This document shows positions 40,892 through 50,947 of a stretch of DNA of 64,000 nt, in pieces. How positions within the stretch are numbered: position 1 is the first letter of the stretch; the number at the start of each line of letters is the position of its first letter. Origin of the DNA: Sarocladium kiliense (taxonomy: Eukaryota; Ascomycota; Sordariomycetes; Hypocreales; Sarocladiaceae); the NCBI GenBank assembly GCA_030734395.1, contig JAUZTG010000042.1:2418001-2482000 (forward strand), written 5' to 3'. The notes below the pieces were generated by a model, which saw only the letters and a list, made by a program, of their open reading frames with translations, was not told the origin of the DNA and searched no databases. The position numbers and the translations under genes were made by a program.

Positions 40892-42143
40892 CTATTTTTT
40901 CGCTTTCGTCCGTCTCTTCCTTACTGAAGCAGCGGGCCCATCCTCGACCTTCTCTTCGATGCTCTGCATTTCCACTTCTTCAGGCTCTTCCCCAGATATC
41001 TCAGCCTCGACTTCGGCCGAGGCAGACTGGTTCGGGTCAGATCCATCTCCTAAGACCTCGCGAATGATTCGCTTTCCTTCATCTTCCTTCTCAAACCCGT
41101 TGGATGCTCCGCATGACATGCATCGCCAGAGCCCAAGTTCAGCGAGGGACCGGGTTCCCGGCGGAGCCTGCCCGTTGACAATGCGGCACGATTGGCATAT
41201 GAGGACGATGCGATTCTTCGGCGCTGTTTCATCTTCACCAAGGAGCACGTCGAAGATACGGTCATACCAATGTCCTGTCTCATAGACAGGTGCAGGCGTC
41301 GGGTAGCCTCCACCTCGGACAAGGTCAGATGGCATTAGTTGATCCAATGGTGAAGCACCAGCGTTCGGCGCAAACTCGGCCGTGGGCTCCATTGGGTCAA
41401 AGGTAGGTGCATGTGGTGAGGTTTGCTGAGGCGAACCTGGCGTGGGGAGATCCCGGCGTTGGATATTGGCCGTAGGCGGCGGTGGCATAGTGGTTCGTCC
41501 TGGCATAGGCCCGATATTGCTGTGCCGATGCTTCATTTCCTTACTACCGTCATTCTCGGGCTCTTCCCCGTCGCCGCGACCTTTCGGTTTCGCCTTTCCT
41601 TCTGATCCACCATACTTCTCGATGAGTTCCAAAGTAGAGTCATACTTGGTGGCATCCTTTAACTTCTGTATCGTTTTCGCACGTTCAGCCTGCTGATCCT
41701 GAAGGCGAGCAGACAACGTTTCGATCCGGTAGTTGTAGAATGCGGCAAGAGTCTTGCGAACGCCGAATATTCTATGCACAGCGCTTTCATCAGTGTGTAC
41801 TCTTATGATTATCAATGCAAAACCAACTCACATGAACGGTCCCGAAATGACGCCTGCCCACTCCAACTGACCAAGATCGTTGGCACCAATCACAACGAAA
41901 GCGACTATAGCAAACACGAGGTAGGCAAATGAGAGGTATAGGGTCGCAAGGACCCGAAGTCGACGGGAGCTGGCCCGTAATTTGTCGAGGCGAGCTTGAG
42001 AAGCTGTGATCTTGACTGAAAGGGTCGAAAGAGTCTTCTCAAAAGTCGCGGTGGAGGAGGACTCGCCCTGCAGTGGATCAGTCTTCGTTCAGTATAGCGA
42101 TGGTATCGTCAGAACTCACTCTCCACGGTAGCCACGACACCAT
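40892..42143 (-). CDS. lnp1: Lunapark homologue, ER three-way-junction protein
   Basis: Three exons (42143-42120, 42067-41832, 41771-40892) give about 379 aa. Introns are 52 and 60 bp, both with GTGAGT donors. Exon 1 encodes only MVSWLPWR, the usual Lunapark N-terminus. A coiled coil (residues about 15-48) precedes two close hydrophobic helices (LYLSFAYLVFAIVAFVVIG and WAGVISGPFIIFGVRKTLAA), with a second coiled coil after them. The hallmark Lunapark zinc finger is present: HWYDRIFDVLLGEDE, then Cys279 and Cys282 (LICQSC), VNGQAPPGTRSLAELG, and Cys304 and Cys307 (CMSCG). The protein stabilises three-way junctions of tubular ER and works against the Sey1/atlastin fusion machinery. The C-terminus is acidic, then basic (RKRRTKAKK). 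It is divergent from the golgin gene. Confidence 0.94.
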
Positions 42144-42728
42144 GGCGTGGGTGTTCGGTGGCACGTGAGTAGACCGAAAGCTGTCCTTGGGAAGGACGAT
42201 TCTGATACTGTGAAAGCGACCAGTCTCAGTCACCTCTGATGTTCTGATCTGTCTGAAGCACCTCCGTTGTCACCTCTGCAGCGGGTGAGGAGACTGGTGG
42301 TCAATCGCGGATACGCGACGACGCAGAGATGAATGCGTGACGTGACCTAGCTGGCGAAAACCCAGGCTCCCGCCGGTCTGATGACGATTTGCTGTCACAA
42401 ACAGCAGCTCTGGTGGGGCGGAGAGCTCGTCGTACTGACCGGACTCCCCTGAAGCAGTTGAGCCACAGCAACGCCACGTGTCTGTGGCTGCGTCAGTTCG
42501 GGAGGTTGACGAAACATCTCTTGCGACTTTGGATGGCCGTCGCCTCGGCAGCTTCAACCAACTCTTGATTTCGAGCCCTGCAGCAATGCTTTTGGAGTTT
42601 AGTTAAGCGTTTGAAGGACCTCCGCTACTCTCACCACCTCCTCTGAGGCTTGCGACCTCCCTGACCCCTTACGCTTCGATGCTCTCTGGCGTTTGTCTCC
42701 CTAAGCCTGGGTAGTCACAGGCGCCATC
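42144..42728. promoter_or_regulatory. Bidirectional promoter region Lunapark/golgin
   Basis: 585 bp separate the two divergent ATGs. Both genes have a first coding exon of only 24 or 9 nt here, so transcription starts and leaders must lie within this gap. No ORF is supported. Confidence 0.5.
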
Positions 42729-45700
42729 ATGTTCCAGGTTCGCCGTACCGCCTACATCTGGTCCTACCGTGCGCTGACCCTCTACAGAGACTTCGCGGTG
42801 CAATCGACCGGAGCATCGCCGAAGAACAAGCAAAAGCAAACATCAGCAGCGCAGCTCCGTCGCGCACAGCATCCACTTCGCGCAAAAATGGTACGGGCAC
42901 CGGGAAGCGTGCAGGAGCCAAGGGAGCGAGCAGCGACTTTGCTGACGCCCCCGTGAACCCCGATCCCGCTGTTTTCGAAGCCGCCTTTGTCATCGATGAC
43001 AGTGACGAACCGAGCCGCGCGGGGACCCCGAAGCCTCCTGGTACCGATGATCCAGACATCAAGAGGAAGAGGGAGGGAACTACAGACGACCCCCTGAGTA
43101 ACACTACTGGCAACGATGGCCAAAGCCAGGACAATGGGAAGGCTTCTGAGAACCCAGCGGATTCATCGGCGCAAGATTTTCTGACAGCCGCAAGGGCCGC
43201 GTCTGTTCCGTCTGAGCTGACGGCCGAAACCAGACAGAAGTTGCGCAAACTTGAGAAGCTAGAAGCAACATATCCCGGTACGTTATTCCTGGGGTATAAA
43301 GTTGGTACACGTCCTGACTTGCGCATTCAGAGCTCCTCAGATCCTACCGCGTGGCACATCGCCGAGCCACCGCTATCGAACCTTTTGAGAAAGCACTTCG
43401 AGAAAACACTCCTTTGACTTCCATTGGAGATCCTAACGCATTGATTGAATATCTCAGTCAACTGAACTTGAAAGGCGACATGGTTATGGATGAGCTGAAG
43501 CGTGTCTCAGCTGAGAAGGACGAGCTCAAAAAGAAACACGACGAGGCTACGGACAAGCTGGAGAAGGCCGAGAAAGAGGTCGAGGCACTCAAGAATGGCA
43601 ACTCTATCGTGGGTTCTATAGACGACGCTAAGCCTGCGGACCACGACGACGAAAATCCCGACGCTGCGCCTGAGAAGGCGAAATCCCCAGTCTCCTCGGT
43701 CATTGGCATGTTCTCACCCAGACATAAAGCCAAGAAGTCTGAGGATATTGCCCGGCCATCAGGAGAGGACTTTTTCTCCTACGACGATGAAGTTCCCCAG
43801 CTCCAGGCTGATGTTGCCGCAAAATCCGAAGAAATCGAAAAGCTCAAGGCCGAAGTGGTAGATCTACAACAGGAGCTCAGCGTAGCCAAGGAGAACAGTG
43901 CGGGTCTTCTCGCGAATTTGGAGAATGCTTCACGTGAACTCAGCGAGACACGGGATGTCGCTACCTCGGAAGACTCTTTGCGCAGCCAGATCGATGCACG
44001 GAATAATGAGATCAAATCACTAACCGAACGCCTGGAGAAGTCTGAGTCTCAGCTCAAGGACCTTGAGGAAAAACTCAAGAACGAAGAAAATGAGCACAGC
44101 GCAAGGATCAAAGAACTCGAGACTGCAGTTGTCGAATCTGATAAGCGCGCAACTGAGCTTGACGCCGATGTTGCCAAAGCCAACCAAGCAAAGACAGTCT
44201 CTAAGAAGCTTATCGATGACCTAAATAGCCAGATTGCTACGCTCAAGGAAGAACGGACACAAAGCCAAGCTAAGATCGATGACCTCTCCAAGAAGCTAGA
44301 TACCCAAGGCGCAGCAAAGCCTCCTCCGACTTCAGGAGCAACGCCGCCAGCCGTCGCGGCCGCGGCACAGCAATCGCCTACAGCCTCGGGTCCTGGGAAG
44401 AAGAAGAACAAGAAGAAGAAAGGCAAGGCGGGTGCAGGAGGTGGCACAACGCCCGCAGCAGCTGTGGAGGATGCTGCAGCCGACGCACCAGAGCAGATCG
44501 CGGCACCCTCGGTTCCTGATGATGCTGCTCGCACTGCACTCGAGACCGAGATCACCAAACTCAGGGCAGAGGTTACCGACAAGGACGCTCAGATTGAGAA
44601 GCTTGAGAAGCGCAAGAAGACCGAGGATGATCTCCGTGAAGAAATCGAGTCCTTACAAGAAGACCTGGTCACCATCGGTCAAGATCATGTCGAGGCCAAA
44701 GAGAAGATTAAGACTCTTGAGGCTGAGAAGGCGGACCTGAAAGCGCAAATCGTGGAGCTTGAGCAGAAGATGACCTCGTCAGCGTCGGATGCTAAAGCCA
44801 CCGCCAAATTGCAGACCGAGATGGATGGACTGAGGAAGGAATACGCTGACCTCAAGACAAAGACGTCTACGCTGCAATCTGACCTCGGGGCGGCACAGCA
44901 ACTTGCCCAGACTCGCTTCAAGGACCTTACAGAGCTTCGCGAGGTGCTACAGAAGGCACAGCCTGAGCTCAAGAGTCTCCGTAAGGATGCGGAGACACTG
45001 AAGTCTACGCAAGAGGAGCTTACTACCAAGACTAAGGAGCTCCGAGAAATGGAAAAGAAGGAGAAGGATCTCAAGAAGGACCTGAGTAAGGCCCAGCAAC
45101 TTGCATCTGAACGCGAGGCGCATATCAAAGAGCTGCAAGCGAAGCTGACTGCCGAGACTGGAGCCAAACTCAAGCTTGAGGACTCACAGCGCGTATCTGC
45201 CCGCGATCTGCGACGATCAGAGGCTGAGAAAATCGAGCTCAGCGCAAAGGCAGAAAAGTCGGAACGCGAGCTGCAAAGGGTTCAAGAGGAGGCAGATAAG
45301 CTGCGACCGAAGGTGAGGGAGCTCGAAGAGCAGATGGCTAAGCTCAGGCGTGAGAAGACAGCAACGCAAGAGGAAGTCGAGTTCAAGACTCAGCAGTACA
45401 GCAACGCTCAGGGTCTGCTAGCGAGCATGCGTGATCAGTCGGCAGAGATGTCACTCCAGCTTAAGGAATCCAAGACGCAAGCCGAGTCGTTAGAGGAGGA
45501 GCTCGCAGAGGTACAGCGTTTGCTCCAAGAGCGGACGCGTGAGGGCGAGACTATGCGCCGACTTCTGGCTGATGTGGACGAGCGAGCCGATGGAAAGGTA
45601 CGGGAAATGCGCAGCCGCATGGAAGCTGCCATCGAAGAGCGCGACAGGATGGAAGACGAATCCACTACGCTCGCGCGGCGCAAGACTCGCGAAACGGAGG

Positions 45701-46329
45701 AACTCAAGAGCAAGATCCGTGAACTGGAGCGTGAGGTCAAGACACTATCGCACGAGCGCGATGAGCTGGAAGAGCGGCAGAAGGAATGGAAGCGCCGACG
45801 AGAAGAGCTCGAGGCCGTGGAGGAGAAGGCAGAGAATGAGGCAGCCGAAATGCGGACTGCGACTGCCCAGCTCCGGTCTGCACTTGATGCAAGCGAAGGC
45901 CAAGTCCGCGAGGCTGAAAGACAACGAGCGGAACTGCGGCGCATGCTAGAGGAAGCAAGACAGCGGTACGAGAAGCTGTCTAAGGAGTTAAAGAGCGTCC
46001 AAGGGCGACTATCGGCCCCTGCCCAGTCAACACGCAGCTCGATGGAGTCATCTCGGAGCGGTGCGAACGGATCGCAAATGGGAGGGGGCGCGCCGACAGA
46101 CACGGTCTACCTCAAGACGATTCTTCTCCAGTTCCTAGAGCAGAAGGACCCGAAACTGAGGGCACAGCTGGTGCCAGTGCTGGGGAAGCTGCTCAAGTTT
46201 GACAAGTAAGTCGACACTCCACAGTCGAGATCGACTCTGCTCTGGCATGGACACGTTGAGCTGACACGCAAAAACAGGGGCGATGAGAAGAAGTGGCAGA
46301 GCGCAGTCCAGCATATTGAAGTTCGATAG
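42729..46329 (+). CDS. imh1: Golgin with C-terminal GRIP-type domain (Imh1-like)
   Basis: Four exons (42729-42737, 42788-43277, 43331-46205, 46278-46329) give about 1141 aa. The first exon is ATG TTC CAG only. Splicing yields MFQRLRGAIDRSIAEEQAKA, the type of start seen in fungal golgins, and this supports the unusual GTTCGC donor. The last intron (46206-46277) interrupts the GRIP-type domain, and reading through it would stop at 46209. Most of the protein is heptad coiled coil, about residues 250-1040, broken by a Pro/Ala/Lys linker (GPGKKKNKKKKGKAGAGGG). The C-terminus, YLKTILLQFLEQKDPK then LVPVLGKLLKFDK and GDEKKWQSAV, is GRIP-like and should bind Arl1-GTP on the trans-Golgi. The protein is probably a vesicle tether. 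Assignment to Imh1 rather than Rud3 rests on this domain and is moderately sure. Confidence 0.87.
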
Positions 46330-46893
46330 CAAAGACGGGTGCTGATGCGGGCTGAGGATGGGGTGTAGATACCAGTAGATTGTAAGATGAAGCTATCGTC
46401 AACAAGGGTCTTGACAGCTAGGGCCTCTACCCTTGACCTGCGCCAAACGTATCTGACTTGAGTTCCAACCCTTGCATTCGGATGAACTCACCCAAACCAA
46501 CAACCAGCTGCTGGGGATGGCAAGCAAACCTGGCCAGCACCATCACCGACGCCCAACCACGGACCAAACCCTCCGCCACGAGCCGAACCCCCACCCACAC
46601 CCGCCTCACCTTGTCCGCCATCCATCAATTCATCCTTTCATTTCGTCATACATAGAAGCACTTTCCGGAGAGCTCTCTACGAGCAAACTGCTCCCAGAAT
46701 CTCGATGGTCCCCTGTGTGCCGATCGATGCCACAATCGCGATGAAATCATGTCATCACAGATGCTCCTGGTGCAGCGGTCTGCAGCAGCGCTGTTACTGT
46801 TGCAACCTCTACCTGATGTGATCCCCAATTCTTCCCATCATCTCGCGGGCGACTACTTCTTCTAATCCCTCTCTTCTCTCTCCTTCTCAAATC
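46330..46893 (+). promoter_or_regulatory. Golgin to SDR intergenic region
   Basis: These 564 bp between tandem genes carry the golgin 3' flank and the SDR promoter. A pyrimidine tract at about 46855-46892 lies just before the SDR ATG. No gene was recognised. Confidence 0.4.
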
Positions 46894-48032
46894 ATGCTTT
46901 CCACAAGATTTCAACCTACTTTCCACCAGCTCAGTGAGACAATTGTACGATCAGCTTCCGGCAAGACAACTCTTCTCAAGCTTGCTGCAACAACTACAAC
47001 ACGGAGTGCTGTTTTGAGGAACTCTGCACCAAAGCCACAGATCTCAGGACTTAGATCGTTTCATACAACGAAATCTCTCAAAATGCCTGGTCAAGGAAAG
47101 GGAAACCCTGCGTTTACTCGCGACAGCCTCTTCGACCTCACTGGCAAGGTTGCCCTCATCTCTGGTAAGGATTGGCCCACCCCGTTTCTATCATGAAGCA
47201 TACAGCTAACAAATATGAAGGTGGTGGCTCTGGCATTGGTCTCATGGCAACTCAAGCCCTCGCCGTCAATGGCTGCAAGGTCTACATCACCGGACGCACC
47301 AAGTCGAAGCTCGACACCGTTGTTGAGACCTACGGCAAGGACATCCCCGGTTCCATCGTCGCCATCCCTTCAGACGTCACCTCCAAGGATGGCGTCAAGG
47401 CCCTCTACGACGAAATCGCCTCGCGCGAGAAGGCACTCGACATTCTCATCAACAACGCCGGCGTGTCCTCCGCTTCCCTTACGACAGAGAGCGATGGCAA
47501 CGCAGACGAGATGAAGGCTAACCTCTTCGACAACTCAAAGGTTACCAACGATGACTGGAATCAAGTCTACAACACCAACGTCACTGCTCAATACTTCATG
47601 ACGACCGCTTTCCTCCCCCTCCTTCAAGCCAGCTCCGAGCGCGAGCCGAAATGGTCTTCCACCGTCCTCTTCATCTCCTCCATCTCCGGCCTCATCAAGA
47701 CCGCCCAGCACCACTTCAGCTACAACGCAAGCAAGGCCGCAGCAGCGCATCTGACGCGCATGCTCTCAGCCGAGCTGACGAGCAGCAATCTTAAGATCCG
47801 AGTGAACGGCATCGCACCGGGTGTGTTCCCCAGTGAGATGACAACTGATGGTAGTGATGAGAAGCAGAAGAGCTTCATTCCAGCAGAGAAGTACAAGGAG
47901 AAAGTCCCTGCCGGCAGGGCAGGACGAGATGAGGATATGGCGAGCGCAGTGCTCTTTGCCGTGGTGAACCAGTATCTGCAGGGCCAGACTTTTGCTGTGG
48001 ATGGTGGCTATACTGTTGCGGCGGGTATGTAA
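46894..48032 (+). CDS. Short-chain dehydrogenase/reductase with mitochondrial presequence
   Basis: Two exons (46894-47164, 47221-48032) give about 360 aa. The 56-bp intron has a GTAAGG donor, a GCTAAC branch and a GAAG acceptor. Splicing rebuilds the Rossmann motif GGGSGIG (residues 91-97). Other classical SDR motifs follow: TGRTKSKL, INNAGVSS, FISSISGL with the catalytic Ser, and Tyr258/Lys262 in SYNASKAAAAH. The enzyme should use NAD(P)H to reduce or oxidise a carbonyl/alcohol substrate that cannot be named. Residues 1-63 are rich in Ser, Thr, Arg and Lys, nearly without acids, and contain LRSFHTTKSL, typical of a matrix-targeting sequence. An internal Met64 (MPGQGKGNPAF) directly precedes the catalytic domain and could give a cytosolic form. 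C-terminal DGGYTVAAGM completes the family fold. Confidence 0.92.
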
Positions 48033-49603
48033 GCCACGAAAAAACGAAGCTTGAAAACTGAGGTAGAAGAGCTCTGATACAACACATGACTTTGACCTTG
48101 GAAGACTGCACCCTCAGTCACGGTGAACGTAGACATATACCACCCAGGACGATGATCTAGAATCGCCTCCTTTGCCCATTTTTGGAACTCACTTTGACAA
48201 AAGCAATCTACTGGTGATTCATTTGGACTCATCCAACACATTCGTTACTTTCACATCCTTGCCCTGATCGCAGTGCATTGGAAGAAGCCTGGGCACATCA
48301 TGATGCCCATTATATTGTCGATCACCTACGATGAAGAGAAGCACCCAATGCTCACGGGCTATACTCAATCAAGTCAATCTACGCTCAACTACAAAATCCA
48401 ATTCCACATTCCCACTCTCAAGATTCCTTCAAACTTGCTCTCCCCAAAACCCGTTTCTCCATCCCTCGTCAAGCCACACTGGACCCATGGCTTCACCGAA
48501 CGCCCTCCCCCGCTCAGCCCCATCCACCGAGCCACTCAGAACCCTGTCCGAACTCGTAGGGCTGACCAAGCTTTTGCCCACCCCCGGGAAGATCATCATC
48601 AACCTTGTTTTTTTGGCCTGTTGGTCACTTATTACCTTTACCCCCTCCAGGGATGGCTTCGGGGACCTGCAGCCCAAGCGGGAGATTTACATTGCACGTG
48701 GGTGCTACGGCTCACCATGCGTCATGCGCATCGTGTACACCAATTCTAACTTCACCATTTTCTGATTCTTCAAGACTTTTCACAATCATCTTCTGGCTCT
48801 TGACGCGCTGTTTAATCACATTCTGTATTCAACTTCCAGCCGCGAGCGCGCTCAACGACACCCAGGGGTAGAAAAAAATTGTGCTTGTCTAACAACGACC
48901 CTTGCTTGATCCAGATCGTTTGTTATCCACGGGTTGTGCCGTGGTGTAGACCTCTGCCGGTCTAACTATCAGTCTGTCCACCCAACATCGCGCGCTTCGT
49001 CCTCCGCCTGAAGTACGGTCATCAGGACGTAGTAGAGGACCCGTCTCTCTTCATAAGAAAACGGTCCGCTGTGACATGCCTGACCTGCTAGAAGAAACCC
49101 CTGACACGGTCTGAGCAAGACGACAAATGAGATAGAAAGGCAACCCGCCCCGGGGTATTTCCATCGCGATGCCTTGCCAGTAAAGAACGTGCAATAACCT
49201 GTGGGGCCGCCAGGCGGACGACAAGATATTGCAAAAACGAAACTCCAATAAACAAAACTCCATACACGCGACCATCCTGTACGGCGATGCTGGTATCCAA
49301 AATCCATGAAATGCTGAGTGGAGTGGCGTGAACGCAACCAGAAGTAAGTTGCGTGCTGCGCTCCGGGTATCATCGTGACAAGTCATCCGCCCAGTCATCT
49401 GGCGTATTGTCCTCCTCCCCGATTAAAAATAGTTCATAAAGTGATTCATGCGTCACGGACGGGGAAATATGCCCTGAGACGACACTGGCGCCTGCGTTCC
49501 ATCAATCTGTGGCGCATTATCGTCTTCATTCCAGATTCGTGGGCTTATTCATGAGATCATAAATCGACGAAATGTCGTAAGTGAGAACGCTTCAAGGTGG
49601 CCT
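48033..49603. other. Intergenic region between convergent SDR and SWIRM genes
   Basis: 1.57 kb. One small possible gene lies inside (48487-48765) and is listed separately. The rest shows no recognisable gene or repeat. Confidence 0.35.
48487..48765 (+). CDS. Possible small protein with one hydrophobic segment
   Basis: An ATG in good context (CCCATGGC) starts a 92-codon frame. It begins with MASPNALPRSAPSTEPLRTL, then LSELVGLTKLLPTPGK and one hydrophobic stretch, IIINLVFLACWSLITF. No family is recognised. A TTCTAAC branch-like site and a TTCAAG acceptor-like site near the end hint that the 3' part may be spliced. It may equally be a chance frame. Confidence 0.2.
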   Translation: MASPNALPRSAPSTEPLRTLSELVGLTKLLPTPGKIIINLVFLACWSLITFTPSRDGFGDLQPKREIYIARGCYGSPCVMRIVYTNSNFTIF

Positions 49604-50947
49604 TTAGTTGACCTCCTTGAACCGATGAAGGTGCGGCTTCATCCACTTCTGATCGAGCCAACCCACACGATCGAAGGCCATCCACAGTTTTGAGGCCTTG
49701 TTGACATCGATTTTACACGCCTGTTGAGCATCGGTCTTGCGAAACTCTTTGCCAATGCCGACGCACTCCAAACGGCGCATAAACATGCGGCGCTTGCTCG
49801 TAAGATAGGTGGCGCAGTCCAAGCGCAGGTTGCCGGCGAGCAGAAGTTCGTCAGGGTGAAGTAGGTGTGCCAATGGGTCACCAGAGAGGTCAATCGGAGA
49901 CCCCTTCCAGTCTATCTTTAGACTATTGGGCTTGCTTGGAAGTGAATCCAGAGGTGGGCTGAAATCAGGAAGCGATTCGAAGTCCTTGTCTTCGCGATTG
50001 GGAGCCACAATGCGACGGGAAGGATCAGGGGTGGCGCTAGCACGCCCAGATGGTCTGGCGGCACCAGATGCACCATGGACGGTACCGCTGGCGCGGATCG
50101 GACGTGGAGCATTTGCTTTCGACACGCGATCCACGCGACCGGCTTTCGATTGCTTGACACCTGTGGGCTTTGCCATCAGCTTCTGGAGCCGCTTCGGCGC
50201 CTGCGCAGTTTTGTCGGCTCTGAGAAAGGCTCGTTCCTGTCGCAGCCATCCGCTTCGATTCTTGGCATAGAGCTGCATGACCTGCGACCGAAAACTTAGG
50301 ACGAGGTTGTAGTCCTCTGGTTTCGGTGGTGACAACCCGCTCGTAAAGAAACTGGGTGATCTGTTTCGGATGTGATGATCAACAAGTTGCTGATGCTCGA
50401 GGTCGACAGAGGCAAACAGAGGCGAGTGAGCAGGGCTGGTGGAAGTGTGGCTTTCGTCCTGAGGATAGAGGACCGGGTCCTTTATCGGTTGACTGGGTGG
50501 CGTGAGAGTCGTGGCAGGCTCAACAGGTGCAATCGTTTGGCTATATGGCGAAATTGGCGGCGACATCGGCAACGGTTGCCTTCCGTCTCGTTTGCTCGCA
50601 GCATCTGTGCCATTGTCGGTTGAAGGCTTCGTCGTTGTGTAGTTATATCGAATTGACGAGTTGTTAAAGCTGTCGAGGACTGGATCAGGCGGTGACATGA
50701 GCGTGCTAATGTCGATTTTGTGCGCATCTCTTGGCTTCTCTGGTGGTGCCATTGCAGTGACTGCAAGTGGCAATTGAGATTGGTAGCCGCTGTCTGACGG
50801 CATTGTATCTGACTGATGCGGTTGACGCAACATGGTAAAAAATGAATTGGGGTGAGAGTTGGAATTGGCTTGATCAGTTGAACGAGATTGAGAAGTAGTG
50901 TCCTGGCGTGGACTGTCGAAAGTAATGGAAGGCAGTGTCGGGAGCAT
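49604..50947 (-). CDS. SWIRM-domain protein (Fun19/Laf-like)
   Basis: A single exon from the first in-frame ATG at 50947 gives 447 aa. The frame is also open from 51055 without an ATG. CCTCTTAG sits at that point, so an upstream exon joined there is possible. The N-terminal two thirds are Ser/Thr/Pro-rich. A more ordered part, PKPEDYNLVLSFRSQVMQLY followed by NRSGWLRQERAFL, precedes a basic linker. The C-terminal about 100 residues are a SWIRM domain: IDWKGSPIDLSGDP, HPDELLLAGNLRLDCATYL, RRMFMRRLECVGIGKEFRKT and VNKASKLWMAFDRVGWLD. SWIRM binds DNA or histones. The closest known architecture is yeast Fun19 and fission-yeast Laf1/Laf2, which associate with chromatin-modifying complexes. Confidence 0.85.
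   Translation of the reverse strand: MLPTLPSITFDSPRQDTTSQSRSTDQANSNSHPNSFFTMLRQPHQSDTMPSDSGYQSQLPLAVTAMAPPEKPRDAHKIDISTLMSPPDPVLDSFNNSSIRYNYTTTKPSTDNGTDAASKRDGRQPLPMSPPISPYSQTIAPVEPATTLTPPSQPIKDPVLYPQDESHTSTSPAHSPLFASVDLEHQQLVDHHIRNRSPSFFTSGLSPPKPEDYNLVLSFRSQVMQLYAKNRSGWLRQERAFLRADKTAQAPKRLQKLMAKPTGVKQSKAGRVDRVSKANAPRPIRASGTVHGASGAARPSGRASATPDPSRRIVAPNREDKDFESLPDFSPPLDSLPSKPNSLKIDWKGSPIDLSGDPLAHLLHPDELLLAGNLRLDCATYLTSKRRMFMRRLECVGIGKEFRKTDAQQACKIDVNKASKLWMAFDRVGWLDQKWMKPHLHRFKEVN

Noticed and set aside
43458..46103. Several long Ser-rich minus-strand frames under the golgin
   Set aside because: Antisense of Glu/Lys/Ala-rich coiled coil always gives Ser/Leu/Phe-rich open frames. There is no independent support.
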